A stretch of DNA of 64,000 nucleotides from an uncultured Bacteroidia bacterium (GCA_938038735.1 CALHSW010000073.1:34617-98616), one strand, 5' to 3'. Shown: positions 43,130 to 52,152, counted from the stretch's first letter. The notes: generated by a model not told the origin, from the sequence alone. A program made the numbers and translations.

Positions 43130-44379
43130 TCGAAGCGCTTAAACACTATCGAAGAGTTATGCCCGCCAAAGCCAAACGTGTTGGACAGCACGCAATTCAC
43201 CTTGCGCTCCTTCGCCTTGTTGGGCGTTAAATCAATGCGCGGATCTATCGCTTCATCAACGTTATTCAGGTTGATCGTGGGCGGCACAATCCCCTTCTGC
43301 ATCGCGAACAGGCAAGCCAACGCCTCCACAGCACCAGCCGCGCCCAGCAAATGCCCGGTCATGGACTTCGTAGAGCTAATGCTCACCTTGCCGTACACGC
43401 TCTCGCCGAATACGCTTTCCAACGCCTTTATCTCCGCCACATCGCCCAGTGGGGTTGACGTACCATGCACGTTGACGTAATCAACGTCCTCCGGCCGCAC
43501 GCCCGCCTCTTCAAGCGCCAGCTGCATCACCTTTGCAGCCCCAAGGCCCTCCGGATGTGGAGCAGTCAAATGGTGGGCATCGCCCGTCATTCCCGTACCC
43601 GCAACCTCAGCGTAGATCTTCGCGCCCCTACGTTGCGCATGCTCAAGCTCCTCCAGGATCAGCACCCCAGCGCCCTCCCCCATCACAAAGCCGTCGCGCT
43701 CCTTGTCAAAGGGCCGAGAGGCCCCCTGCGGATCATCGTTGCGGGTGGAAAGTGCCATCATGGCACCAAAGCCCCCAACGCCCGGCTGATTAATAGCCGC
43801 CTCCGAACCGCCCGTGATGAACACATCTGCCTTACCCAAACGGATAAGGTTCGTAGCATCAATGATGGCATGGGTGGATGATGCGCAGGCCGACACTACC
43901 GAGTAGTTCGGCCCACGGAATCCATACCGAATGGAAATCTGACCCGCCGCAATGTCGGAAATCATCTTGGGAATGAAGAAGGGGTTGAAACGTGGCGTTC
44001 CATCCCCCTTAAAGAAGCCCTCGGCCTCCTCCCAAAACGTTCCGATGCCGCCTATGCCCGACCCCCACACCACGCCTGCTCGCTCAAGGTCAACCTCCGA
44101 ATCCAAAAGGTGCGCATCCTGCATCGCCTCATGCGCCGCAACCATCGCGTACTGCGCGTAGAGGTCAAGCTTACGCGCCTCCTTACGATCAAAATGATCC
44201 TTTGCGTCGAATCCCTTTAGCTCACACGCAATCCTCGTCTTAAACTTCGAGGCATCAAAGTGCGTTATCGGTGCGCAGCCGCTTTTTCCAGCGGCCAAAG
44301 CCTCCCAAAACGCCGACAGCGTATTTCCTATCGGCGTGAGAGCCCCCGCACCGGTCACAACCACGCGTTTCAATTCCAT
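43126..44379 (-). CDS. fabF: 3-oxoacyl-ACP synthase II
   Basis: This 417-residue condensing enzyme elongates fatty acyl chains with malonyl-ACP. The active-site cysteine is C165 in VVSACASSTHAI. The two histidines lie in NVHGTSTPLGD and MTGHLLGAAGAVEA, and the protein ends with the usual NTFGFGGHNSSIVFK. Full length. The ATG at 44379 opens the conserved ELKRVVVTGAGALTPIG. It follows acpP by 49 bp and overlaps rnc. Confidence 0.98.
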   Translation of the reverse strand: MELKRVVVTGAGALTPIGNTLSAFWEALAAGKSGCAPITHFDASKFKTRIACELKGFDAKDHFDRKEARKLDLYAQYAMVAAHEAMQDAHLLDSEVDLERAGVVWGSGIGGIGTFWEEAEGFFKGDGTPRFNPFFIPKMISDIAAGQISIRYGFRGPNYSVVSACASSTHAIIDATNLIRLGKADVFITGGSEAAINQPGVGGFGAMMALSTRNDDPQGASRPFDKERDGFVMGEGAGVLILEELEHAQRRGAKIYAEVAGTGMTGDAHHLTAPHPEGLGAAKVMQLALEEAGVRPEDVDYVNVHGTSTPLGDVAEIKALESVFGESVYGKVSISSTKSMTGHLLGAAGAVEALACLFAMQKGIVPPTINLNNVDEAIDPRIDLTPNKAKERKVNCVLSNTFGFGGHNSSIVFKRFE

Positions 44380-44428
44380 AGCTCTCGGCATTATTCGCAA
44401 ATCGCTACTCTAGAAACGTCCGTAACGC

Positions 44429-44665
44429 CTACTTTTCCACATGCGCCTCGATGTACGAAATCGCATCGCCCACCGTGGCAATCTTCTCCGAGTCCTCGTC
44501 AGGAATCTGTATCCCGAACTCCTTCTCAAAGTCCATTATCAGCTCTACCGTATCAAGCGAATCTGCGCCCAAATCGTTCGCAAAGCTTGCACCCGGCACC
44601 ACTGCGCTTTCGTCCACCCCTAGCTTCTCCACGATAATCGACTTCACCTTTCCTGTTACATCCAT
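44429..44665 (-). CDS. acpP: Acyl carrier protein
   Basis: This 78-residue acidic carrier has the phosphopantetheine attachment serine at S36 in [11 protein letters not shown]. Its N-terminus is [17 protein letters not shown], and the helix-III region reads [14 protein letters not shown]. The ATG at 44665 gives the standard length. It is first in the acpP-fabF-rnc unit and has its own -7 box about 90 bp upstream. Confidence 0.97.
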   Translation of the reverse strand: MDVTGKVKSIIVEKLGVDESAVVPGASFANDLGADSLDTVELIMDFEKEFGIQIPDEDSEKIATVGDAISYIEAHVEK

Positions 44666-44753
44666 GATTGAAACCCTCTTTTGATTCAACAACCTGAAAA
44701 AAACACACCTCCACGGAGCGTATTTGTTAAAGCACACCTCCCGAAGGCAAGCG

Positions 44754-44761
44754 CAAAGGTA
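44754..44761 (-). promoter_or_regulatory. -7 promoter box of acpP-fabF-rnc
   Basis: The minus strand reads TACCTTTG followed by CGC; it gives a leader of about 80-90 bases. It is only 14 bp from the divergent purN box. Confidence 0.65.
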
Positions 44762-44775
44762 AAGAGTTTTCTTCT

Positions 44776-44783
44776 TACTTTTG
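44776..44783 (+). promoter_or_regulatory. -7 promoter box of purN
   Basis: TACTTTTG matches TAnnTTTG with TT in the variable and flanking positions, 61 bp before the purN ATG. Confidence 0.5.
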
Positions 44784-44843
44784 CCATCAAAAGGGAAAGT
44801 TTAATCACGCCTAAAGGATAAGACTAATCACAACAAACTGATA

Positions 44844-45413
44844 ATGAAAAGAATAGCTATTTTCGCCTCGGGCAATGGAACTAACGCAGAACGTCTATTT
44901 TCTCGATTTGAAAACGAGAAAAACGCAGAAATCGCACTTTTGCTCTCCGATCAACCCACCGCATTTGCGCTGCAGCGCGCCAAGAATCATGGCGTTCCCG
45001 CCCTCTACATTCCGCGCGGCCGCAATTTCACAAGCGAAACGCTCCGCGCCCTCGAGCAAAACTCCATCGATTTCATCGTCCTGGCGGGCTTCCTATGGAA
45101 GGTACCCAGCGAAATCGTGGCGCGCTACCCCCATCGCATCATAAATCTTCACCCAGCACTGCTACCAAAGTACGGTGGTAAAGGTTTTTACGGCGATGCG
45201 GTGCACCAAGCCGTAATCGCTGCCCATGAAACGCTCTCCGGCATCACCATACACTATATAGACCAAGAATACGACAAGGGAGAAATCATCTTCCAAGCCA
45301 CATGCCCCGTGCTCCCGAACGATACCCCCGAATCGCTCGCCGCACGCATCCACGCCCTAGAGCATGAACACCTGCCGGAGGTTACCTATCAGCTCGTAAA
45401 AAATTTAGAGTAG
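44844..45413 (+). CDS. purN: Phosphoribosylglycinamide formyltransferase
   Basis: This 189-residue cytoplasmic enzyme of purine synthesis transfers the formyl group of 10-formyl-THF to GAR. It opens with the phosphate-binding IAIFASGNGTNAERL. The catalytic asparagine and histidine are N101 and H103 in INLHPALLPKYGG, and the aspartate region is YDKGEIIFQA. Length is usual. It is divergent from acpP and stands alone. Confidence 0.96.
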   Translation: MKRIAIFASGNGTNAERLFSRFENEKNAEIALLLSDQPTAFALQRAKNHGVPALYIPRGRNFTSETLRALEQNSIDFIVLAGFLWKVPSEIVARYPHRIINLHPALLPKYGGKGFYGDAVHQAVIAAHETLSGITIHYIDQEYDKGEIIFQATCPVLPNDTPESLAARIHALEHEHLPEVTYQLVKNLE

Positions 45414-45732
45414 CAACGTAGTAAAAGGACCTCTAGGCCCTCACCGCCCCTCGCACTGCCTCTGTAGGTCAAAGCGATGGGGCATCGTGCGCATTTACCA
45501 CGCCGCTCCGCAGCCCATCCCATTCGCAGAGCGTGGAGCGCAATCGTTATGCCTTGCCTCTAGCTAGCTAAGCTGACTGCAGAATGCGGCGATAAAGCGC
45601 TAAATACCAATTAAATACCGGTATAACATCTCCAATAGTAACGGTAAAATATACCTAGCAACGGCGTAGCCTGCCTCCTAGGCAACTAACGGTTGGCCAC
45701 CCATTACTACCCACCTTCACTCCGCCCCCTTC

Positions 45733-45776
45733 GCTACCAAACCCAATTTTTGACGGCAATAATTGGGTTTGGTAGC
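45733..45776. terminator. Long perfect inverted repeat, possible bidirectional terminator or operator
   Basis: GCTACCAAACCCAATT and its exact complement enclose a 12-base loop. Downstream is CTTCTATTTCCG, only moderately T-rich, and it is 320 bp from the purN stop and 34 bp before a -7 box, so an operator-like role is also possible. Confidence 0.5.
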
Positions 45777-45809
45777 CTTCTATTTCCGTGTTTCATGGCT
45801 ACGGCGTGC

Positions 45810-45817
45810 TATCTTTG
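45810..45817 (+). promoter_or_regulatory. -7 promoter box of the DUF6266 gene
   Basis: TATCTTTG followed by CCAAG, 35 bp before the ATG; a perfect TAnnTTTG. Confidence 0.6.
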
Positions 45818-45851
45818 CCAAGCAGAGAATTAACCACGAACTGATTCAACC

Positions 45852-46664
45852 ATGGCAGTTTACATCCCTATCCGCCCAAAATGGAACCCCCGCGGCGTAG
45901 TGGTCAACTACGTTGCCTGCGGCCAGCTCTGCGTGCGAAGCTGGCCGAGCCAATATCACGATGCCAACACCGCCGCGCAGCAACGCCAGCGGGGTAGGAT
46001 GGCGCAGGTGTGCAATGCCCTGCCCTTCGTAAAGGAGCTACTGGCCCTGGGCTATTCGCCCCGCACCAAGCGCAATGGGCGCACCGTGGGAAGCTACCAC
46101 GCAGCCGTTTCCACCGCCCTGCGCAGCTGGTTTATTCAAACGCCGCAGGGCAATACCCTTGACCTCAGCCGCATGCGCCTCACCGATGGCATACACGTAC
46201 CTCCTAAGGGGCTATCTGTGAAACGAATAGGGCAAGACTTACAGATTGCGTGGGCATGCGCCATCCCGTGGCAGGGGGGGGCCATCCTGCTGGCCGCCCG
46301 CGAAATCGCCTCAAACCAATGGATAAGCCTTCCCTGCCACCCCGAACAGGGGGCTACGTGCATGATAATCCAACTGCCAGAGGCATGGAAAGGGAAAGCG
46401 ATAGAAACGTGGGTCGCTTTCGTGGGCAACCATGACCGTTTAAAAACGAAAACGCACTACGAAAAAATCGCACCAAACCGTTCCACCGCAGCTACAACAA
46501 CTCAACAATATAACATTCAGCCACTTACAGTTCAATTAGCCAAAAAGGGGAAGCGTGGATACGCCTTGCAAACCGGATGCAAATGCAATAAAACCGCACC
46601 GTGCCGCACTGAACAGAAATGTAAATTTGGGCTACGGCATGTATTTTGCACCTATAAATGTTGA
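45852..46664 (+). CDS. DUF6266-like protein with an extra Cys-rich C-terminal tail
   Basis: This 270-residue protein has no signal peptide. The first 100 residues resemble DUF6266, a Bacteroidetes family of unknown function, with patterns such as NYVACGQLCVRSWP, then AAQQRQRGRMAQVCNALPFVKELLALGY. The beta-rich middle fits the family's second half. Beyond about residue 205 comes a 65-residue tail rich in Thr, Gln, Lys and Cys, with six cysteines in the last 28 residues (243, 245, 251, 257, 266, 270). The tail may be a metal-binding or disulfide module, or non-family sequence gained by loss of an earlier stop. Function unknown. Confidence 0.65.
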   Translation: MAVYIPIRPKWNPRGVVVNYVACGQLCVRSWPSQYHDANTAAQQRQRGRMAQVCNALPFVKELLALGYSPRTKRNGRTVGSYHAAVSTALRSWFIQTPQGNTLDLSRMRLTDGIHVPPKGLSVKRIGQDLQIAWACAIPWQGGAILLAAREIASNQWISLPCHPEQGATCMIIQLPEAWKGKAIETWVAFVGNHDRLKTKTHYEKIAPNRSTAATTTQQYNIQPLTVQLAKKGKRGYALQTGCKCNKTAPCRTEQKCKFGLRHVFCTYKC

Positions 46665-46682
46665 CCCTCGGTGCGGGTCAAC
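46660..46682. other. Small hairpin across the DUF6266 stop codon
   Basis: GTTGACCC and GGGTCAAC form an 8-bp perfect stem with a 7-base loop spanning the stop codon. No T-run follows on the plus strand, so it is a weak terminator at best. Confidence 0.4.
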
Positions 46683-46760
46683 AAAAATAACTAGTACCGA
46701 TAGCTCTTTGCCATCTTCAGCCGAATGCGCTCCGAACGATTTGAATTCAGAAAATATTCA

Positions 46761-46768
46761 TAACTTTG
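46761..46768 (+). promoter_or_regulatory. -7 promoter box of rpmH
   Basis: TAACTTTG followed by CGGCGG, 68 bp before the rpmH ATG; a perfect TAnnTTTG. Confidence 0.65.
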
Positions 46769-46835
46769 CGGCGGTTTTGCCTGCGGCGCACAGCCAGGGT
46801 GACCATAGTAATTCAAAGTCAAAGAGGATACATTC

Positions 46836-46997
46836 ATGAAGAGGACATTCCAGCCATCGGTACGCAAAAGGAGGAATAAGCATGGTTTTAGGCAGCGTAT
46901 GGCAACGGCGAACGGGCGACGCGTACTCGCCGCAAGAAGGGCAAAAGGGCGTCATAAGCTCACGGTTTCTGACGAATTCAACGGCCAGAAGAAGTAG
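46836..46997 (+). CDS. rpmH: 50S ribosomal protein L34
   Basis: This 53-residue, strongly basic protein opens [20 protein letters not shown] and continues [20 protein letters not shown], which is diagnostic for L34; a short C-terminal extension (KLTVSDEF...QKK) is common in Bacteroidetes. It is easily missed because a longer frame overlaps it. A -7 box lies 68 bp upstream. The usual rnpA partner does not follow; instead a secreted protein gene starts 7 bp after the stop. Confidence 0.96.
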   Translation: MKRTFQPSVRKRRNKHGFRQRMATANGRRVLAARRAKGRHKLTVSDEFNGQKK

Positions 46998-47004
46998 CTT
47001 GGCT

Positions 47005-47610
47005 ATGCAGCGGAGCAAACTCTTTGCACTTATAGCCGTGCTGATCATGGTAGGCACGCTGGGTGCGGGGCGGTCTGTGAACGCGCAGACTGCAAAGAAG
47101 CAGCCGCTCGACAGCATTGTGCTCACCTCCGGAACAGTCAAGGTGGGCACGCTGAAAAATATTTTTGGAAGCAACGTATACTATATAGATACGCTGGGTA
47201 AGGAGCATTCGCTGAAGGAGCGGAACGTGCACCGCATTATATATAGCAACGGTCGCACGCAGACACTCAACCAGAAGGCGGTGAGCGATGTGTCGGAGGA
47301 GGATTGGCGAATCGTGATGCTCGTTGACGACCCCAAGCAGGTGGAGGGTCTCTACGCACGGGGGGTTGTGTCGGGCAAGTCGAGCCCATCAAATAAGACC
47401 AAGCAGTCGGCGCAGCGCAGCGCGGAGACGCGTATAAAGAAGCGTTGCGTAGCCAAGGGCGGCATCGTGGTGCTGATTACCAAGCGAATCACTACCGGCG
47501 GCTACGGCGAAACACCATCGTACTTCATTGAGGGCGAAGCCTACGGCTCCGAACCGCTCGACGAGAATACGGAGGGGGAAGAGGGCACAGCGGACAGCGA
47601 TGGGGAGTAG
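47005..47610 (+). CDS. Secreted protein of unknown function downstream of rpmH
   Basis: This 201-residue protein has a signal peptide (MQRSKLFALIAVLIMVGTLG, cleavage after VNA). The mature part opens with a beta-rich segment, SIVLTSGTVKVGTLKNIFG followed by VYYIDTLGKEHSL and RIIYSNGRTQ. This resembles small Bacteroidetes periplasmic domains that read as 'X in, Y needed' strands, but I know no name for it. A basic patch (RSAETRIKKRCVAKGG) and an acidic tail follow. The true start is the ATG at 47005; the 120 bases of open frame before it are rpmH in another frame. Function unknown. Confidence 0.75.
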   Translation: MQRSKLFALIAVLIMVGTLGAGRSVNAQTAKKQPLDSIVLTSGTVKVGTLKNIFGSNVYYIDTLGKEHSLKERNVHRIIYSNGRTQTLNQKAVSDVSEEDWRIVMLVDDPKQVEGLYARGVVSGKSSPSNKTKQSAQRSAETRIKKRCVAKGGIVVLITKRITTGGYGETPSYFIEGEAYGSEPLDENTEGEEGTADSDGE

Positions 47611-47636
47611 CATTTGCTAGCATGCGAAAGGCTTTT

Positions 47637-47670
47637 GCGCCGTCTCTCTCTAGAGACGGCGCAATTTTTT
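47637..47670 (+). terminator. Intrinsic terminator of the rpmH unit
   Basis: A 10-bp perfect GC-rich stem (GCGCCGTCTC and its complement) with a 6-base loop, then AATTTTTT, 27 bp past the stop. Confidence 0.92.
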
Positions 47671-47704
47671 CCTATCGCTTCTTGGAGTTCTTACCATTTC
47701 TCCC

Positions 47705-47712
47705 TACCTTTG
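47705..47712 (+). promoter_or_regulatory. -7 promoter box of the tRNA-Arg (and perhaps tyrS)
   Basis: TACCTTTG followed by CGC, 16 bp before the tRNA's first base; a perfect TAnnTTTG. Confidence 0.7.
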
Positions 47713-47727
47713 CGCTCCGTACCTGAC

Positions 47728-47799
47728 GGCCCTATAGTTCAATGGATAGAACGAGAGTTTCCTAAACTCTAAATCTAGGTTCGATTCCTAGTGGGGCTA
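47728..47799 (+). tRNA. tRNA-Arg (anticodon CCT)
   Basis: A full cloverleaf can be folded by hand: a 7-bp acceptor (GGCCCTA with TGGGGCT, two G-U pairs), 4-bp D stem GTTC/GAAC, 5-bp anticodon stem AGAGT/ACTCT with loop TTCCTAA, and a 5-bp T stem with loop TTCGATT. Anticodon CCT reads AGG codons. The CCA end is not encoded. Confidence 0.95.
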
Positions 47800-47827
47800 C
47801 GAGCGAGGGAGGGGTGCCGTACAGCTC

Positions 47828-47854
47828 ACCGTGGGTGCTTTGCGCCGCCACGGT
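47828..47854 (+). promoter_or_regulatory. Hairpin between tRNA-Arg and tyrS
   Basis: ACCGTGG and CCACGGT form a 7-bp stem followed by TTAATTTG, ending 20 bp before the tyrS start. It could separate the tRNA from tyrS or attenuate tyrS. Confidence 0.35.
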
Positions 47855-47873
47855 TTAATTTGTATCTATTGGT

Positions 47874-49175
47874 ATGAAAAACTTCATCGAGGAACTCACG
47901 TGGCGAGGAATGATCCATGACCTCACGCCCGGCACGGAGGAACATCTACAGGAAGCCCCGCGGGCGGCCTACGTTGGGATTGACCCCACCGCCGACTCGC
48001 TGCACATCGGGCACTTGGTCTCCGTGATGATACTCAAGCACTTCCAAGCGTGTGGGCACAAGCCCGTAGTGCTCATCGGCGGCGCCACGGGCATGATTGG
48101 TGACCCTTCAGGTAAGTCGCAGGAGCGAAACCTACTCACCAAAGAGCAAATTGAAACTAACATTGCGGGTATCAAAAAGCAGCTCTCCACGCTCCTAGAT
48201 TTCAACGACAGCACGGAGAACCACGCCCAGCTCGTCAATAATTACGATTGGATTGCCCCATACTCCTTCATCTCGTTCATTCGGGACATCGGGAAGCACA
48301 TCACGGTAAACTACATGATGGCCAAAGATTCCGTGAAGCGACGCTTCGATGCCACGAGCGGCGCGCAGGGCCTATCGTTCACGGAGTTTTCGTACCAGCT
48401 CCTGCAAGCCACCGACTTTCTGCACCTCCACCGAGACCACGGCGTTACGCTACAGCTGGGCGGTTCGGATCAATGGGGCAATATCACCACGGGCATTGAG
48501 CTCATCCGCCGCATAACGGGCGACCAGGTGTACGGCCTCACCTGCCCCCTCATCACAAAATCGGACGGTCGAAAATTTGGCAAAACGGAGCAAGGCAACG
48601 TTTGGCTCGATCCTGAGCGCACCTCGCCCTACAAATTCTACCAATTCTGGCTCAACACCGCCGACGATGAGGCCGAACGCTACATCAAAATATACACGTT
48701 GCTTGACCAACCCACCATTGAGTCGCTCATAGAGCAGCACCGCGCCGAGCCGCACCGCCGCATCCTACAGAATGCGCTCGCCGATGCGATTACCGAGATG
48801 GTGCACGGGAAGGCGGAGCTCGACAAGGCCAAGGAAGCCTCCACAATCCTATTCGGAAAGAACACCCACGATGCGCTCATGCGGCTAGATGAACGCACCT
48901 TCCTCTCGGTGTTTGATGGGGTGCCAACGCACGATGTTCCCGCATCGGCTGTTGAGAACGGGGTTGACGTTGTCGCCCTGCTCGCGGAGCTGACCAATGT
49001 GTTTCCGTCGAAAGGGGAACTACGCCGCACCATTCAGGGCGGTGGCGTAAGCATAAACAAGGAGCGTGTCGATACGCCCGAAGCCACGGTCTCGAGGGCA
49101 GACGCTATCAATGGAAAGTACATCCTCGCCCAGCGCGGGAAGAAGGAGTACCATATCATACGACTTATAGCGTAG
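47874..49175 (+). CDS. tyrS: Tyrosyl-tRNA synthetase
   Basis: This 433-residue class Ic synthetase has the HIGH motif at residues 44-47 ([13 protein letters not shown]). The tyrosine pocket appears in [13 protein letters not shown] and [10 protein letters not shown], and the KMSKS-equivalent is KFGKT ([18 protein letters not shown]). A C-terminal S4 RNA-binding domain covers about residues 365-433. Length is normal for the bacterial TyrRS-type enzyme. It stands 74 bp after tRNA-Arg and may share its promoter. Confidence 0.98.
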   Translation: MKNFIEELTWRGMIHDLTPGTEEHLQEAPRAAYVGIDPTADSLHIGHLVSVMILKHFQACGHKPVVLIGGATGMIGDPSGKSQERNLLTKEQIETNIAGIKKQLSTLLDFNDSTENHAQLVNNYDWIAPYSFISFIRDIGKHITVNYMMAKDSVKRRFDATSGAQGLSFTEFSYQLLQATDFLHLHRDHGVTLQLGGSDQWGNITTGIELIRRITGDQVYGLTCPLITKSDGRKFGKTEQGNVWLDPERTSPYKFYQFWLNTADDEAERYIKIYTLLDQPTIESLIEQHRAEPHRRILQNALADAITEMVHGKAELDKAKEASTILFGKNTHDALMRLDERTFLSVFDGVPTHDVPASAVENGVDVVALLAELTNVFPSKGELRRTIQGGGVSINKERVDTPEATVSRADAINGKYILAQRGKKEYHIIRLIA

Positions 49176-49427
49176 CGTAGCAGTAGGCACTACGAAACAG
49201 TGGGTAGGCACTACGGTCTACTCCAAGTGAGATTATGGCAAAGCTGCATTCCTCACGCGCTACCAGTGTTGTTTTTTGGGTACTCTCGTGCATCGCGATA
49301 CTACCCACGCACGAATTCTGAATAAAGCACTGCTTGATATATATCCGTACTCCTGTTTTCAAGGTGTACATTGGGCACGCAAAATCGGAGTAACACAACG
49401 GGGTATTACCGCAAAAAACAACGCACT

Positions 49428-51180
49428 ATGTCCCGACTAAACGCTTCAAAAGAAACGATTTCTTCCCAACGCTCCACATGGATCGCCTTTGCTGCGCTAT
49501 CCCTCGCAGCTAACGTACCCACCCTTCTCACCGCATCGGTGGCATCGCCAGCCCATCTCGCAGCATGCGTTGCGGCGCAAGGCATTACGCTCTACGTAGT
49601 GCTCCTGGCCTTTCTACGCCCCCGCATTACGCTACTCGTGTACGGCATCCTCCTGCTATTCCTTTTCCCGTTCGATGCCATAAGCATCATCGGCACGAAC
49701 AGCCCCCTCTCCTACGGTATGATTAGTGCCACCCTAAAGACGACTCCCCCCGAAGCCTTCGCGCAGATAAAAGTGAACCTCCATTTTATCATTCTTTTCA
49801 TTGCCGCTATCACCGCGTATTTCATCGTGCTTTTCCGCTACATTCCCTGGCGCTTCAAACTGTCTCCTACGGCAAGATTCTCCGCGCCTATAGCCGCACT
49901 GACTTGCACCCTAACCATTACGACCATTGCCGCAATCCCCTACGCTAACCGTACAGAACAGACGAAGAACAGGGCGGTTCAAGCTACTACTGACAAGTCG
50001 TTTCTCCTTCTCTTCCCCATACGGGATGCTAAGCTAATCTCGGCATACGTGAAGGATGAGCGAGAAATCAAAGAAAAAATTATATCCCGACAGCCTTTCC
50101 CTGACTCCCTTTTCAAAAAGCTTCCAGGCTTCGACAGCAGCTGTATCGGCATCCTCTCCATCGGTGAAACCTCTCGGGCGTGCCGCTGGCAGCTGGCTGG
50201 CGCCGAAAGGCAGACCAATCCAAGACTTATCGAACGGGAAGACCTATTCTTCTACGCTGACGCATACAGCGGGTCAAACCTCACAGAATTCTCAGCCCCG
50301 ATGTACTTCTCTAACGATAGACCTGAAAAAATCCGCACCTGGCAATCCTCGCCCATCCTAAACGAAATTTTCAACGCCCGAGGCATATTCACAGGCTTAG
50401 TAACCTCGCAGGGCTACCGTTCGCAATGGAGAGCCACCTCCTTTGTGTTCCTCACAGCCACTTCTAGTGCAAGCGAGCTAATAACCAGCTATGGAGTAGA
50501 ACCGCACGTTCCTGATATACAGCTCATTGCACCAGTCAATGAAATGCTGAAGAGCCATAGCTCGCCACTTTTTATTACCTTTTGGGGTTACGGGGGACAT
50601 CACGACTACACAGACCGCTATCCGCAGCAGGATGAGGTGTTTACGCCTGCCAATAAAAAGAATATGAACAATGAACTCAATGCGTTTGATAATACCATCG
50701 TCCACACTGACCGTGTGCACGATTCGCTCATTTCCCTGCTGGAGGCGACCGGAAAACCAGCCTTCCTCATCTACGCCGGACCATGGAGAAACGCTCTACG
50801 ACATTGATGGACAAAACCACTACCACGGCACCATGCTATTCAGCCACGGAGAAGCCCACGTGCCCTGCTTCGTATGGCTCTCCAAGCAGTACATTGCGCG
50901 CTATCCAGGCATCGCCAGCGCCCTCGTGGGCAACCTTTCCAAACCAGTACAGACCATAGCCGTTTTCCATACGGTGCAGCACCTTATGCACTGCGTAGGA
51001 CCTGATTTTGACTCCACCCTAAGCCTTGCCTCTCGCAGTTACCATGCCAATGCATCGCGTGATGGGCTGAACGCCAACTGTGAGCTTATTCCAGCCCCTC
51101 CCTACGACAGCCTTGAGCGTAAGCGAATCGACAGCGTCATGGCGGAGCAAGTGCAGCGACATCGCTACCTGCTCAAGTAG
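49428..51180 (+). pseudogene. Phosphoethanolamine transferase (EptA-like) interrupted by a frameshift
   Basis: Two frames together make a lipid A or surface-glycan phosphoethanolamine transferase. The first part (459 codons, 49428-50807) has four to five N-terminal membrane helices and the periplasmic domain, with the catalytic threonine in SIGETSRACR. The frame changes at about 50774-50778, and the domain continues in another frame as PDHGETLYDIDGQNHYHGT and FHTVQHLM, to 51180. The join demands one extra base or two missing bases in a C-rich stretch (TACGCCGGAC). The second cysteine pair of canonical members is also replaced (AYSGSNLTEF, SAPMYFS). A sequencing error or a real null are both possible. 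Confidence 0.8.
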
Positions 51181-51209
51181 TATTTTCATCAAACGCCCCC
51201 AATTTTACG

Positions 51210-51217
51210 TACCTTCG
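51210..51217 (+). promoter_or_regulatory. Possible -7 box of queF
   Basis: TACCTTCG, one mismatch from TAnnTTTG, about 90 bp before the queF ATG. Confidence 0.35.
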
Positions 51218-51306
51218 CAGCTGTGCTACGTGACGGTACTCAATGCGGCAACGCATCGCATGCCGTCGGTACGCTTCGTTAGGTATACAGCTGAAAATCA
51301 ATTGGT

Positions 51307-52152
51307 ATGGCTACTACGCAAAACGCTCTTGAAAATCTCCCAGAATCTCGGCACCTCGGCCACCGCTCCCCGTTGCCCGAACGCTACGACCCCTCGCTCC
51401 TGGTGCGTGTGCCACGAGAGGTAAATCGTAAGGAATCAAACATTCCCACCCCGCTCTCATTTGTAGGGATTGATGTTTGGCAAGCCTACGAGGCCTCGTG
51501 CCTCACGGCGGAGGGAATCCCCACGCAGTGCGTGCTGAAAATCGTATACCCCGCCAACAGCCCCTTCCTCGTGGAGAGTAAGTCGCTCAAACTCTACCTT
51601 CATTCGCTCAATAGCACCGTGCTGGGGGAGTCGCAAACGGATGCCCGCCATGCGCTGGCGCAGCGGGTAGCCGCAGACCTCGCCCAGGCTCTAGAGACCT
51701 CGGTGCAATGCGCCCCGCACACCGTCTACTCGGGAGGTTTTGATTTCAATGGTTTTGTACCCGCGGAGGAGAACCTTGACGCTGATGTTTCCGCCGAGGA
51801 CTCAGTTCTGCGTTTTCACACCCGGCTGCTGAGAAGTCGGTGCCGTATCACGGGACAGCCCGACTGGGGCAACCTATACCTCTCCGCAGAAACCGACACG
51901 CATCTATCGCAACGCACTCTGCTGGAGCGCATTTTACCCCTACGCAACGAGTTCCACTTCCACGAGGAGATGTGCGAACTCATCTTTACCCGCGCCATGG
52001 AATGGCTTAATCCGCGTAGCCTCATGGTTGCCACCCTCTACACCCGCCGTGGCGGCATTGACATTTCGCCCGTACGTGCCACATCGCCGTCTTTACTCCC
52101 AGCATTGCTAGGCGATCCTCGCACGCTAACCAGCCCTGCATGGCGGCAATAA
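51307..52152 (+). CDS. queF: NADPH-dependent 7-cyano-7-deazaguanine reductase, long form
   Basis: This 281-residue enzyme reduces preQ0 to preQ1 in queuosine synthesis. Length matches the two-domain YqcD-type enzyme of E. coli. The N-terminal domain has DPSLLVRVPREVNR, FVGIDVWQAYE and the QueF motif ESKSLKLYLHSLNST. The catalytic cysteine is C179 and the acidic partner D186, in RSRCRITGQPDWGNLYL. The end has TRRGGIDISPVRA. The stop overlaps the start of the next gene by 13 bases. Confidence 0.95.
   Translation: MATTQNALENLPESRHLGHRSPLPERYDPSLLVRVPREVNRKESNIPTPLSFVGIDVWQAYEASCLTAEGIPTQCVLKIVYPANSPFLVESKSLKLYLHSLNSTVLGESQTDARHALAQRVAADLAQALETSVQCAPHTVYSGGFDFNGFVPAEENLDADVSAEDSVLRFHTRLLRSRCRITGQPDWGNLYLSAETDTHLSQRTLLERILPLRNEFHFHEEMCELIFTRAMEWLNPRSLMVATLYTRRGGIDISPVRATSPSLLPALLGDPRTLTSPAWRQ

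Larger units (their letters stand above)
45414..45851. other. Intergenic region after purN
   Basis: No gene is supported. It contains a 16-bp perfect palindrome at 45733-45776 and the -7 box for the DUF6266 gene at 45810-45817. Confidence 0.6.

Noticed and set aside
42854..43480. A 208-codon plus-strand frame over rnc and fabF
   Set aside because: It is antisense to two conserved genes and shows no family motif.
46882..47004. An N-terminal extension of the secreted protein gene
   Set aside because: These bases are rpmH in another frame; the extension would precede a clear signal peptide start at 47005.
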